A DNA stretch of 64,000 nucleotides from Parasponia andersonii (GCA_002914805.1 JXTB01000161.1:192191-256190); one strand, 5' to 3'. Positions 11,011 through 23,947 are shown, counted from the first letter of the stretch. Notes: generated by a model from the letters alone, not told the origin. Numbers and translations are program-made.

Positions 11011-12120
11011 GCAACTACCTGGCCGGGTCGACTACTACTAGCTCCTGGACCGGTGCTAGTATATCTGCATCCTCGCTAATCACCAAAAGCTTGCAGAGTT
11101 TGGATATTCTGGCTAAAGCCTGAACCATATGGCCTGTACTGATGTTGGTATTGGGAAAAAAAGACTGCTGGAAATTAGAAGAGTTAAACACCTGAGTTTG
11201 GTTCTGGGCTAGCCTCATCTAGTTTCCCTGGAATGGTATAGATGCACTCTGGCTCCCTTGTGGCCTACTTTGAGACGAGGTTGGCTTCTGCTGACAGAAA
11301 GGACAAGACTTCTTCTAATGGCCTTGCTAGCCATAGTGAAAACACCCATATGGTCCAGATTGTCCTCTTCCAGAAAAACCATGACTCTGAGAACTCTGTG
11401 ATTGTAATTGCCCTTGGCTTCTCCTGTTAGCCTTTCTATCATAACCTCTGCTTTCTATGCCGTAGCAACAAGATCGACCAGATTATCAGAATACTAAGTC
11501 ACAATCTTCTCTAAAATAGCTAGCCTCAGAGCTTCCATAAATTTAACAATCTGAAGAGTAGGGTCAGTTCCCGGTCCATAGCCATACTATGCAAACTCCA
11601 TGAACCGTATATAACTCTCGTTCAAAGTCAAATCACCTTGTCTGAGTTGTTCATACTCTATAATCATAGCAGATCTATGACTAGCATTGGCATATTGGTC
11701 TCTGAACAACCCTTCAAAGACATCCCAATTTATACCGGTCTCCTGTCATGACAACTTGACAGTTTCCCACCAGTTAACAGCACCATCAGATAGCTTATAA
11801 ACAATAAAAACCACTCAGAACTCAATAGGTGTCCCAATGGTCATAAAGATCTTTTCAATTTCCCTAAGCAATCTTTCAGCTATACTGGGGTCTGATTTAC
11901 CATCAAAAGTTACTGGACATAGCTTGATGAAATCCTTGAAAAAGCTGGCCTGACGAGCCTCGGGATCTCGTTGAGCCCTTATTCCCAGTATTTCCCATAT
12001 AGCATCATACAAATTCGCTAATGGTTCCGAAATTTCTAGTTGTGGAGGAGGAGTATCATTTCTTGGCTCTTGCCCAGGTACTCTTCTTCTCGGAGGTATT
12101 TTACTAGTCTGTATATACAT
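11011..12120 (-). pseudogene. Tekay-D gag
   Basis: Starts MYIQTSKIPPRRRVPG at 12120. The open part to 11815 carries FFKDFIKLCPVTFDGKSDP, the conserved capsid beginning. Frames change further on. The zinc knuckle at about 11345-11300 reads CFHYG, stop, QGH, stop, KKSC: the second cysteine is tyrosine and two stops lie inside. The other-strand ORFs here are shadows. Confidence 0.78.
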
Positions 12121-12222
12121 GCCAAAGTGTTAGTGAAACAATGATACTGAATTTCAAAATACTCATTTTTTTAATAATTACAATCTAATCTAACGGTGTA
12201 ACATCCAAGGCAGACAAAAATC

Positions 12223-12235
12223 TACTCTAATACCA
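12223..12235 (-). other. Tekay-D primer-binding site, initiator-Met type, mutated
   Basis: Minus strand reads TGGTATTAGAGT against the consensus TGGTATCAGAGC, two changes. It lies eight bases inside the LTR end, as expected. Confidence 0.7.
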
Positions 12236-12243
12236 AAATTTTC

Positions 12244-14405
12244 TATCGCGACCTAAACCCCGGGCCAGTGGCAGAAAGGGAATTTCACAAGTGGAAATTT
12301 AAAGGTTATTTAAGAAAAATTAATAAAAATAATTTAAATGAAAAATTTCCACAGTTTTGTGATCACTATTAGACTTAGATTGTTAAATGAAATTTATTTA
12401 AAACAAACCAAGCATCATTATCAGTAGTCTCACAATCCAACAGACTAGTTATACAGACAGAGTCCGTGAAACGAGTCTATTAATATTTAATATATGCCAA
12501 GATAAATAACAACTTTATTTATATAGTTACCAATTTCCTGTACGGTAATCAACTCATCAATCCTCTGCTCCCGAGTTTTCAAAGTCACACTGAGAGGGGA
12601 AATGTAAGGGATGAGCATTCAAATGCTCAGTAGAAATTTAATTACCTTTTTGATTGATGCAATTTCTCAAATCTGCATGGTTAGTTCCTTTAAATCCATG
12701 TATAAATCAAATTTATAAATCTATTGGTATCTAGATTAATCACATATTCAAAATCAAAATCAAAATCACATCATTGTATATATCATATATCAACAAGGAT
12801 ATAAGTGAGCTCTCATCCTCCCATCACGGCCCTATAATACCTCTATAGTAGGGGTGCCCAGCATCCTGACACTGCCCGTAAGCATATCAGATAAAATCCT
12901 ACACAGGGGCCTAGGTCTCTCACCTAGCATTGCAGTAACTTGCCAGCGACCTAAAAATATCACAATGCTATAATAGATTTCAAGTGTGTGATCCTATGGT
13001 ATGTACAACATGTCACAGTTTATGGCAACCATGCATCCAATAATCAAATCATGCTTTAAAAATCCAACTTGGCATTATTCTGGGATTTATTGTAACATGG
13101 GCAGCACACCGCTGTTTTACCCTAAAACTAGTATGTAAAAATATATAAAATAATTTACGCAATCCAATCCCAATATAACTCAACAATTAACAATACTTTC
13201 TTTAATCATTGTAAAATCACGATTTTCATAAATAAATTTTAATGAAAATAAAATCCAAAACAAATATAAAAATTAGGTAATCGAACTCTTACCTTGATGT
13301 GGTAGTAATACTATGTCAATGACGTTCGATAAATCCCCGGCTAGTCACTTAGGTGCTTAAACGACGATTTCTAGTTTCTAGTAAGTCCACTAGAAAAAGT
13401 GACTTTTCCACCAAAACTTCAAATATAGAAATAGAGGTCACCATTGAATTCAGAGCACCCAAAAAATACTAGGTCAGATATATACTTTATCGAAAATGGG
13501 TCCCGGCGCAGGACTGGCCATGGCACGCAAAATAGTGCAATTTGTGCTACAAAATTTCAATTTTTATTCCACAACGAAATGTAATGATATTTTATATCAA
13601 AATTCATGTCTTGATCTCACTGAGTCCAAATTCGAAATCAGAACTCTGTTTCGAGGTCACTAGCATTAATTAAACAAAAAAAATCTGAGAATTACATAAA
13701 TACCACCTTTTGAAAATAATTACAGAAATGTTCTTTTTTTTTCTAACTACTATTTACCACTTAACCATTACCCTTTTTACTTTTACAAACTATAATTATT
13801 CATAATTTTTAACCCTCTTTCACTCCAGGTATTTACCTCGGGTAAATAAATCATTTAATCAAAATAATTATATGAATATCACTTTTTATATAGTTGGTAA
13901 AAACGGTAAAAACTTACCGGAGATGAATTTTAATGTGAAACCACTTGTAGCTAATCGAAAATAGCGAGATGGAGCTTCACTTGCCAGAGATGTCGAAAAT
14001 GGAGGTCGGACGGCACTCCGGTGATCGGAAAACCTCACTGGAGATAGAATATTTATGGAGCTGCCACGGTTTCGTCCGATGTTGAAACGAGGCGAGACTG
14101 GTGGCATTGGATTCGTCTTTGAAAACCCTTCAATGCAGGCTAGCACATCAGTTGAGGCAGGTGGTAGTGCGGTGGCTATAGGCGGCGGCAGATCCGGTAT
14201 TTTTTCTCTCTTTCTCTCTCTCTCAAGCCCTTATTTGCTAGAAATTTGAACTTCTAAGGGGTTTTTAACAAAAAACTGGGCACTGTTGTAAAATATTATA
14301 ATATTTTAGATTTTTTTTGTTAATTTGATCAAAAATTCAATATTTACAACTTTGCCATAACTATTATAATGTCTAATTCGCCCTTGTGACTTCACAGATA
14401 TTACA
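12244..14405 (-). repeat. Tekay-D 5' LTR (2.16 kb)
   Basis: Minus-strand LTR from TGTAATATC at 14405 to GTCGCGATA at 12244 (TA where CA would be expected). The right 870 bp match the truncated 3' LTR at 6635-7503; the left 1.3 kb is unique in this window. A pairing of TGAGCATT and AATGCTCA, seen at 12613-12630, is frequent in Tekay LTRs. No open frame of note. Confidence 0.7.
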
Positions 14406-16621
14406 ATGAATGTGCAAACCATACTTACCTAATGCAGATAGACTAGACAATATACTTAAAATATATCTTGTAAACTCAGTAAAATGGTACTACTTTAAAT
14501 CCAACGTGTGAAAAATTTCATTTCTTTGAAAATCATGCTTAAATTATCATGCCATGCTTGTGTCTCTTGTAAATTTTACAACAACAATATAAATAAAATA
14601 TAATTGAAATAATACACATAAGCATGTAGGAAAACATCTTGTATCTACTACTTTTCTTGTGATGTAGTTAAAATAAATCTTTACTTTTCTTGTGTCCGGT
14701 AGAAAAGATAGTGGAAAAGATCAGTATCCTCTGTGGTAAGGTGTGTGGAAGGCCTGATGTTAATTTTAGTACTAAATTAATCACTACAATGTAAAATGTT
14801 TAAAGAAAACAAGCACAAAACCGAATCACAACTTTTACAAAAGAAAGAAGTTTAATCACAAAATGAACTAAAATGTCATCTACTTTCATAAAAACTAGTC
14901 CATTTGCTTCTAAATGGTACTATTTGGTTCTAAAAATATTTGGACGACACCTTTTCTATTTTTAGGATATCGCCACATGATAAAATCATGGTTTAAGACC
15001 TACAATAACAATCAACAAGCCAATTCTCGCATATACAACTCAAAGAGGATCATTTAGAACAACTTAGGTACACTTCAATTCCTTTCATTTAGACAAAGTT
15101 TAAAACCACTTTTACACTTATGTGTCATCATAATTAGCACCAAATTAGTGTAATAAATAATAGAATCTATAAAATATACACTCCAAGTTTAGAAAATCAG
15201 ATTACAAATATAAAAACTTAATCTACCACACATTACAACACTTAAATCCATGACAAGCACACTTTAGGTCTTTAAGTCTAATTTTAATCCTCCACTTAAA
15301 TTCTGTATTTACAGCCATATATAAGGTTTCATTAGACCTTAATTTATCAAATAAAAGCTTTGATTCAAGAGCTAAAGCAGTAGAAATAAATTACCAATTC
15401 TAAATTCCACAAAAACTCACCTTGACTAGTTTGAACTTTTGTTGAAGTTCTTGCATTCTACTTCTACAAAACTGATTTCTAAGGCTTTGAAATCGATCTT
15501 AGGACTCAAGAGGACCTAGAAGAAACATTACTTAAGTAGTATCAAGTGGAGAATTGAAATAACAAAACAAAACCTAGGAAGAAAAACTAGTAGAATTACC
15601 TTGACTAGTTTGGACCTGTCTTGTTTTCTTGAGCTCCAAATTCAGTTCTACCGCTTGAAAACTCTTAGATATGGATAAGGGGAGTTGAGAGAAGTATAGA
15701 AAGTGGCTGGAATGGTTCAATTCATGGCTGGGGAGGAAGAGGAAAGAAATGACCAGATTTGATCAAAAATCAATACTTAATGGCTAAGAAATGGCAAAAC
15801 TTAAATTCTAAGGGGTATTTTGGCTATTTTCTCATTACTTTCCATGTGTCAAGCTCTAAAATATCTTTGGCATACTCACCACGTTGCTGCTCAATCCTAT
15901 ACACTAAAGTGTAGACCAAAATGGTGAAACCTAGCTTAGAAAGTGAGAACTAGTCATACTTTGACCTATAATCCCATATAGCAAATCTTATTGTAATCTA
16001 GTGGAACCTAGCCCCATAATCAATCATTAAACATAAAAATAAGTCAATTAAATTCCAATTAATAATGCAAACTTAGTATCAATTCCTAATTATTAAGAAT
16101 GCACAAAGATAACGTTACGCAATTAAGTTGAATCTAAGCTAGTTTAGTGTAATTAAACACAGTTCAGTACAGTGACTGCCATCTCGTGCTTACCTAGAAC
16201 GAACATTTTTGAAAATGCTAGAAAGGAGTCCTAAATATTGAATTAAAGCTATTTTAAGTGCTAAATTCACAATGAATTTGGCTTCGAAAAGCATGAAAAA
16301 TGTATTTTACCGAAAAATTACTATTTGACCAAGTTATCAACAGACATGGTTTTTAATGCATGTGCATGTAGTATTATTATTCATTAATATATTCTTTGTT
16401 CTTTTCACACGCCAAACTCTCTCTCTCTTAGGGTACTAAGCCTTTATACTGCGTGGGAATATTTCGACAACCATTAGTATAATAATACATATTAAAGGCA
16501 TTTAACAATCAAAATGAGCAATTTATCATAAAATTGACACTAGTTTCATGATATGTCTATTATGAAATATGAGCATGTTTATTATTGGCTTATTATGCAT
16601 GTGAAAAACTTGGGTATCATA
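14406..16621. repeat. LTR-E, second part
   Basis: Non-coding, AT-rich. I infer it is the rest of the LTR that starts at 3892, since it ends GGGTATCATA (inverted match to the TGTAACACCC start) immediately before TAAGC (16622-16626), and Athila-B LTR sequence resumes just after. Total LTR-E would be about 2.6 kb. A short direct repeat, ACCTTGACTAGTTTG, occurs at about 15419 and 15598. The right limit is less certain than the left. Confidence 0.4.
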
Positions 16622-16626
16622 TAAGC

Positions 16627-17409
16627 TCACATCAAACAGTATTCAACAGTCATGACAACCATAGATTCATCATAATCCCTGCTAAAAAAAACTTAGCTCA
16701 TGTTCTAGGGCTCAAAAATTAGCAAATTACAATAACCCATTGATTACAGAAAATACAAGAAAAGGAAGAAGAAAAGAAAAAGTAGGAAAAACTCTAGCTA
16801 GATGATGAATATGTGAGCTCTTCTCTGCTAGTACTCTTTCCTCCTTCGTCCTTTCTTTCTATGTACTATTCTTTCTCTTCTTTTCTCTTGCCTATTTCCA
16901 TTTTTCTCTTAGATCTGCCGCCAATCCCTTTTCTTATAGTACTTCTTTTTTCTTTTATATTAGAGTAAATGAGGTACCCTAGCACATATGTTAACCAAAT
17001 AAAGGAATGAGCACCACTTTAGTATAATCTCCCCTTAGCTAGCATTTAATATTAGTTGTCATTACTAGCTATATACAAAAGATGCCAAGTAGAGAGAGAA
17101 TATGCTAATTTAGTTATGCTTTGACATTGCTGCAACAAAACTGGTTCTAGCTTTTGGCTCAAATTTAGCTTTTCTCCTAAAGGGCTGCCACTAAAAATTT
17201 CGTAGAGCTCATGTCCAGAATTTAGCAATTTTACTTGAAAATTAGAGAAATAAAATAGATATTAACTAAGTTAGACCTTAAATAGCATAAATGAAAGAAG
17301 GCTAAAATAAAGCAAGCGAAGACACCTAGACTAGATAATTTATTTCTTCAAAGCAACCATTGTAAGACTAAAGGCATACTAGATAACTCTATTTTTCGTA
17401 GAATTATCA
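16627..17409 (-). repeat. Athila-B 3' LTR, second half
   Basis: Matches the right-hand copy in two blocks: 16627-16665 with about 40630-40665, then about 16725-17409 with 42790-43502 (AACCCATTGATTACAG onward). Its right end ATTATCA, read on the minus strand, is the LTR start TGATAAT, preceded by the purine-rich CTAAGTTTATGGGTG at 17410-17424. Confidence 0.65.
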
Positions 17410-18311
17410 CACCCATAAACTTAGATTGTTACACATCCTCGAGTGACAAAACAAAGAGACAATGACACAAAAAAGCTCTGGTTTTACTAATAGAAAAGTT
17501 GGTCTTCAGTTCTCTATTCCACTGTTCAATCTTCAGCCTATGATCAAAATCACCCCTTCTCGAATATTAATTCAATTCATTACAAACTTACTCTCACATG
17601 TGATTTTTCCTTAAGTGTGCGTGTGTGTATGAAACCTTGGTTAGAATTCCCTGAATCACTCAAGTCATATCAAAAACTAATCATTTGGCTTAATTTCTGG
17701 TTCAATAGGTTGATCTTGTGAATCCTTATCCACTAATGCAAGTCAGCCAAATATTTAAGACTCATGAGGCTTTCATAATTTTCACAATGAAGCTTAATTG
17801 GGGTATTTATTTATTTATTTACTTGCATTTTTTTTGGAATATTCAGATATCACGATGCCTTTTTATGCAAATGCCAACATTGATGATGAAGACACCCAGT
17901 TACTCAGCAAAGTCACTTACTGGGTTGTTGTAGCATACTCTTATTCCGAAACACTATTCGATGCAAAGTACACATGGAGCTCATGTTGCCCCTGGTTACC
18001 ACGTAGCTTAGAATAACGAGTATTCATTATCTATTTTACATTTTTTTTAATATAGTTTTACCCCAAAACTTAAGCTCATCTTAGACTTTTAATGTACAAT
18101 GTCTACACTAAGTCCTCTATGTTTGTTCTCCTAAATTTCACCTCAAGGGATTTACGAAACTAGTTCTAGAACCTTAAACCCTCAAAATGATTTAAAATTC
18201 CCTAAGCATTCTAAAAGTCTTCTAACCATAACTTTAGTGAAAAAAAATGGAAATTTAACGTCTGAAAGTAAGATGAGACAAATATTCCCAATATTTAAGT
18301 CATGGCTCACA
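17410..18311 (-). other. Athila-B 3' untranslated region and polypurine tract
   Basis: No protein is recognisable. The polypurine tract abuts the LTR at 17410. On the minus strand about 18085-18060 reads GAGCTTAAGTTTTGGGG, a motif that commonly follows the env-like ORF of Athila elements. The two overlapping plus-strand ORFs near 17718-18016 resemble nothing I know and are probably chance. The segment is cut on the right by Athila-A. Confidence 0.45.
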
Positions 18312-19815
18312 ACAAAGGTAAGTGAGTGTCGATTACGACAAGGAGCAAATGAATTATAATTTGCTAAGTACTAACCCAAAATAGTTGACGATTTATCCAA
18401 ATGACAATAAGTAGTTGTTTTGAACTGAAATTAAAATGTAAATACAATAGCAAATTAATTAATGGAGATTAATACTAAATAACCAATGGTAGTTTTACAA
18501 CAATGAGGTAAATCCTAGGGATGCAATCTCTCCTCTAACTCCTTCAATTACTAGTTTTCATCACCGTTCAATCATCCACTCATAATTAACAACCTGAAAT
18601 TCAATGGTATTCACAAATTCCTTTCCAAAATATAGGTGAAAATACTTAAACAAAATTGTATGTTACTCCTAACATAAATTGATTAAACTCGTTAAGCTTA
18701 GTAATTGCCATCCAAGGTTGCATAAGTTACTTAGGTATATTCTTATACTATGTAAACTCACCCTAGACTAGGTAATCCTATGTTGTTTAACCTATGTCCA
18801 AATCTACACTCCCGTTTCCAAGTTTATATAGATTTTACATAATAATCAGTTCAATGGCCAAATGAACAGAAGCATTAAGCATGAGGTAGAACAATTAACT
18901 TATCAATGGTTATCAAGAACGTTTAATGAAAATAAAGCAATTAAATTATATTAGAGGTTTGATTACATCCTTAGAGAAAGAGCTTAGTTCATAGTTATAT
19001 AAGGAAGGACACAACAAAAATGATATAGCTAATACACGTCCATAGTGGAAAAATAAAAGACTAAATAGAGGAAAGATAGAAAAACTCTTTGATGCTTGTT
19101 CAATCCGCCGGTTTCCTCTTAAATCCTCGTGTTCCTTCTGTTCCTTATTAGTTCTCCTTCAGAAACTCTCTCTAGTTCTCTCTAACTTTGGCTACTAGGG
19201 TTTTTCGATCATCCCTATAGATAATTCGAAGAGAAGTTAAATACTAGAGGTAGAACTAGCCATAATCTAAGAATTTTGTAACATGTCTACACTTTGTGGT
19301 GTTATAGTGCCAAGATGGTCTATATGGTAGCCCTGCAGCGTCGAGCTATAATGAAGCGGCACCACAGCACTCAGGAGATGGTGGTGCTGTGACGCCATGA
19401 GCGTGGTGCTGTGGTGCCATAGGATATGTGTCACGGTGCCACAGGATATGTGTTATGATGCCACTCCCTTGCACCGCGGTGCCACTTGGCACTGTAGCGC
19501 TAAGCTGCTATAATTTCTGGCACTACAACGCTAGCTTGGTATTGCGGCGCCTAGTTTTTGCCTAGTTTTCACTGATTTTCACTCCTGTTGGTGCTACTTC
19601 ACTTTACTGAGACAGTGTTTGCCCATCTTTAATCGCAATTGGTCTAAATTGCCTTCATTAGGCCTCGATTTCTCTTGAAAAGTTTGTGTTCTCTAGTAAA
19701 TGAGTACTCACATGAAATATACACCAAAAACAACAAAAATGGATAAAAAGACTCAAAGACGAGCAATTTTTAAGCTTAAAATGATAGTAAAGTTAAGAAT
19801 AGATTCCACTTAACA
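18312..19815 (-). repeat. Athila-A 3' LTR
   Basis: Direct repeat of 26456-27887, from GTAAGTGAGTGTCG to CCACTTAACA. On the minus strand it starts TGTTAAGTGG. The outer end is replaced or deleted relative to the other copy, which has TGTTGGGCC and the AATAAGTAATATAG block before the match begins. A stretch at 19310-19560 is crowded with GGTGCC, GGCACT and GCGCTA-like half-sites. Confidence 0.8.
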
Positions 19816-19832
19816 AATTCCCCTAAACTTAA
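19816..19832 (-). other. Athila-A polypurine tract
   Basis: Minus strand reads AAGTTTAGGGGAATT directly before the LTR start TGTTAAG. Typical Athila arrangement. Confidence 0.75.
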
Positions 19833-22290
19833 TCAAAAGCTCATCCTCGAGTTGAGATAACAAAACAACAACTGAAATTTGCTACAATCACTCAGGAAAT
19901 AAGATAACACAAATTGAGCTTCTGAATGAGGCTAAATCGATCTCAAAACTCTCAATAGAATTTTTACAATTCAATGGAAACCTAAAGCATCACAAAAGTT
20001 TAGGTTTTCAATAATGCTAGTGATCTTATTTTGTTGATATACTTGGTGTATGTGTGGGATAATGGCTTACATTTAACTCTTAACACTCGGATTGCTTTAT
20101 GCAGACTTAGGTTACAAACTTAGAGTTGTCTCAATACGAGTTTCATAGTCATCTCATAAGTCCATTTTTCTTGTCAATCTCCACTATTGTAGAATAGCAC
20201 TAAATCAAAGATTAATATGTATTTAATCGGCTTGTAATGTAAGGCCAGGGTAAGAGAGGATGGAATGGTATCATTTAGGTTTATTCACACTATAGACGCC
20301 TTTTTTGCTCAATGAATTTAACTCTTTCAAGAGCACCATAAAAATTTCCCCCAAACTTACTTCTTTCACCTATTTTTCAAACTTTTCTCTTTTTTCTTTC
20401 CAACTACCAATTCGTAGCCAAACTTCTCTCTTCAAAAAGATTTTCTATCTTTTCATTCTTCTTAAACTGCTAACATTTCATGACAAATTCAAAATTTTAA
20501 TTTCATGCATCGATGATGTGAAGTAAGGTAATTTTAGGACATTATTAATCGGTCTAGGGTTTATGGGATTCAAAAGAATGAAAAGACTAAGGAATTGGCT
20601 CAATAGGGAGGTGACTAAGGATATTACAATTATTGGTAGACTTGAAAGGCTCAACTGGTCCAAAGATGGCCTACATCATTTCTATGATTTTCATGCTATA
20701 TAGGAATTTGCCTTAATTGACAATTAAACAGGTTCTAAGATGAGAAGAGACTAAATATTTTTCTAAGCCACAGCATAAAGCTACTGTAAGCAATTCAAGG
20801 TTAAATGCTCGCAACTGTGTGCAAAATGTATTCAAGAGCTATTCACAAAGCAAAACCGCAACAGATTTGAGCACACAAATAGTCATAATACTAAATGTTT
20901 CTAAAGAGTTATTCCACACACTCTTAATCCTATCGTCTACCTATAACCTTGCTTAGAAGCTCCCGACAAACCAACCATAATTGGAAATCACCAGAAAAAC
21001 TTAAACAATAGATCACAACAGAAAGAGAAAAGAGCAATTGACAAACTCCCCAAAACTTAGTAAGTCCAATATCCTCAAGGCACAAAATATGGAAAAATGA
21101 AGGGGAACAAACACATACCTAATGGGAGATCACTCAGTCGGTCTCCATGGTGGGGCCACATTATTCTGACTACCTAGTTCAGGTGGAGGAAAGGATAGGG
21201 GCAGTGGTGGCAGCATTAGTGGGTACATGGGATATCCTGGTGGCACTGGAAACTGTGCCGTATGTATGCCAAAATAGGTATAAAACATGTTGATGTAGTT
21301 GGCTTGAGAATTTGCCCATTGGTCGTAGCATTGTTGGTGTGCCTGAAACTACTAGTTGAATAGTTAGAAGTCTTGACGATGCTCATGAAGACCTTGTTCC
21401 ACTAAAGTCAACCACCGTAGCATGGTGCTCGACTCATCATTAAAATCTGAATCAGAGTCATCAGCCTCTTCATCAGGCTTGGCTATGAATTGAGGGGTTG
21501 AGGCATTAGGACACTGCCTACTAGAGAAGGCTCTTGAAGAGTGGGCTTGAGGAGTTTCTGTGATGCACTCAAGGTGGATGTGAAGGTTAAAGATGAGGTA
21601 GTGAAATGGTGATATGATAGAGGTGTTTAGAGGGTGAAGTAGTTGATGGTGGGAGAAGATTAGTAAAGTTTAGAGTGTTTGAGATGGAGAATGTGTGAAA
21701 TATTGGAGGAGAGTGAGAGGGTTGTGAGAGAAAGAAGGGCTTGAGAAGGGGAGGGTTTATTTTGATTGTTCGAGAGGGATGGTGCCATGACACTCTTCAA
21801 AATCTTTTGCTAGCGAGCTCGTTGTTTTTTTTTTTGCCCATGGTGGTGCCGCACCGCCACAGCGCCACCACCTGGGCATGGGCACAAAAATGGTACAAGG
21901 ATGCCATTTTTTGGTGCCTCGGTGCTAACTTACTACTTTTGGCTCCCCAAACTAGTGTTGAGGTGCCTGTTCAAACCAAAATTTGTGTACGTTTAACCCT
22001 TATAGCATAGCTTCTCTAGCTTATTTCCAACAAAACATAACCAAACACAAACTCAACTAGAATTTCCAAACATAAATAGTTCAAAAACTTGGGTTGCCTC
22101 TCAATTAGCACTTGTTTAACGTCTCTAGCTTGACAAAACTATTCTTTATTGAGGATTAACAAGTACTCTTTTAACCTTTGACTATTAACTTTGAACCTTC
22201 TATTTGAACTAGCATCTTCTACCTCAATAGCACCATGTAGGCACGCACTCACCACTATTAAAAGACCGAACCACCTTGATTTAAGTTTTC
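19833..22290 (-). pseudogene. Athila-A 3' region with a remnant env-like ORF tail
   Basis: Most of this 2.4 kb shows no protein. On the minus strand 21330-21135 reads CYDQWANSQANYINMFYTYF, followed by a proline-rich segment (PVPPGYPMYPLML, SFPPPELG) and a stop, in the style of the C-terminus of the env-like protein of Athila elements. The region 21587-21800 may be a further part of it but has stops. The characteristic central domain seen in Athila-B (28672-28965) is not found here, so the gene seems internally deleted. Whether Athila env-like proteins act in membranes is unproven. Confidence 0.45.
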
Positions 22291-22985
22291 CTGAAAAGAG
22301 CCTCAACTGAGAGTTGAAGAGTCAAATTTTTTGACCTGGTCTGAACTCCCGATTGATGATCTCCTTATCGTGCCATCTCTTCGCTTATTCCTTGTACAAC
22401 TTGGCATTTTCATACACTTGATTCTGGAATTCATCCATTTTGATGAGTTGTAAAAGGCATTTTTTCCTAGCTGCTCGTAGATCATAATTTAGTTGCTTGA
22501 CTACCCAATAAGCCTTGTGCTTTAACTCAACTAGAAGATGACAAGCTTTTCCAAACAATAGCCTATAAGGAGAAGTACCAATTTGAGTCAGCCCAGAATG
22601 CCTATAAAGCATCATCAAGCCTCTTGGCCTAATCCTTGTGTGTAGGACTTACCGTTTTCTCAAGGATGTACTTCACTTCCCAGTTGGAAATCTCAGATTG
22701 CCCATTAGTTTAAGGATGGTAGGTGGTTTCAACTCTGTGTGCAACTCTATACTTGGAAAGCAAAGCTTCAAAGTAGTTGTTGCAAAAATAGGAGCCTTTC
22801 TGACTGATTACTAGTCTTGGTGTGCCATAACAATTGAAGGCATTCTTCTTGAGGAAGTGGAGTACCACCTTGGAGTAATTGGTAGGCAATGCCATATCTT
22901 CAATCCATTTTGAAATGTAAAGATTGCCAAAGGATGGAATGAATGGTCTCATGAAGTCGATCCCCCAATACATGAAAGATCTCGT
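22291..22985 (-). pseudogene. Athila-A integrase, catalytic core and C-terminus
   Basis: Begins YWGIDFMRPFIPSFGNLYIS, which holds the first catalytic aspartate, then KNAFNCYGTPRLVISQKGSY where the second aspartate (normally SDxG) is glutamine, so catalysis is lost. VETTYHP follows and the frame breaks before the glutamate. 22618-22385 gives IGTSPYRLLFGKACHL and VELKHKAYWVVKQLNYDLRA, then the C-terminal region. No zinc-binding domain: it lies in the deletion. Stops and frame changes throughout. Confidence 0.8.
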
Positions 22986-23947
22986 TCTCAATGCCATTTT
23001 TTGAGATCATATGACCAAGTACTACTCCCTTTTTTACCATGAAATGGCACTTTTCCTAATTAAGTACTAGGTTTGTGTCTTCATAGTTCTTTAGCACTAG
23101 TGACAGATTATCCAAGCACAAATCAAATGAATCACAAAAACTAAAAAATCATCCATAAATACCTCAAGAAACTTCTCCACCATGTCCGTGAAGATTGCCA
23201 TCATGTACCTCTAAAAAGTGGCCAGAGCATTATACAAACCAAATGGCATCATTCTAAATGCAAAAGTTTGATAAGGACAAGTGAGTGTGGTCAATTCTTA
23301 GTCTTCTAGGGTAATAGCAATTTAGTTGTAACTATGGTAACCATCTAGGAAGTAGCAAAAATCGTGACCAGCTAGTTTATCAAGCATCTAATCAATGAAT
23401 GGTAGAGAAAACTGATCGTTTCGAGTGGCCTTGTTCAGCTTCTGGTAATCCATGCATACTCTACTTCTTGTTACTGTTCTTGTAGGAATCAATTCATTGT
23501 TTTTGTTGGTAACAATAATCATTCCTCTATTCTTCGGAACATATTGAATAGGACTCACCCAAGAGCTATCTGAGATAGGATAAATGATTCTAGCATATAA
23601 CCATTTAATTATCTCCTTTTTCACCACCTCCTTCATGATGGGGTTTAGTCTTCATTGATGCTCAATAGAAGTTTTATGCTCCTCTTCTAATAAATGGAAG
23701 GGTTAATACTTCTAAAATCTACTATTGTCCACCCGAAAGTTACTTTATGATGTCCCAATATTCTCAGCGGCTTTTCTTCTCGTAATTCATCCAAATCAGT
23801 AGAAATAATGACTGGCAAAATTGACTCTTTACCAAGGAAGGCATGCTTCAAATGGCTGGGGAGTGGTTTGAGCTCAATAACAAGTAGAACCTCAATTGAA
23901 GGCTTGATGGTAGATTTTGCTTCAGCTGGTCTATCAAGTACTTCAAA
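22986..23947 (-). pseudogene. Athila-A reverse transcriptase
   Basis: The 23636-23388 block holds EVVKKEIIKWLYARIIYPIS, WVSPIQYVPK and RVCMDYQKLNKATR, the RT fingers and first palm strands. After stops the palm continues with FRMMPFGLYNA and the catalytic box VFMDDFLVF. It ends VVLGHMISKNGIE, the point where the connection domain should follow; instead integrase sequence begins about 30 bases later. RNase H is absent. Confidence 0.8.

Larger units (their letters stand above)
6635..14405 (-). mobile_element. Tekay-D: chromodomain Ty3/gypsy element (Tekay/Del-like)
   Basis: Minus-strand element: 5' LTR 12244-14405, primer-binding site, gag, protease, RT, RNase H, integrase with chromodomain, polypurine tract, and a 3' LTR of which only the first 869 bp remain (6635-7503). 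Pol motifs and a C-terminal chromodomain place it with the Tekay (Del) chromoviruses. Stops and frameshifts are scattered throughout; not autonomous. It lies beside Gyp-C inside LTR-E. Confidence 0.8.

Noticed and set aside
17718-18016. Two overlapping plus-strand ORFs of about 70 residues
   Set aside because: They fall in the Athila-B 3' untranslated region and have no start context or known motif.
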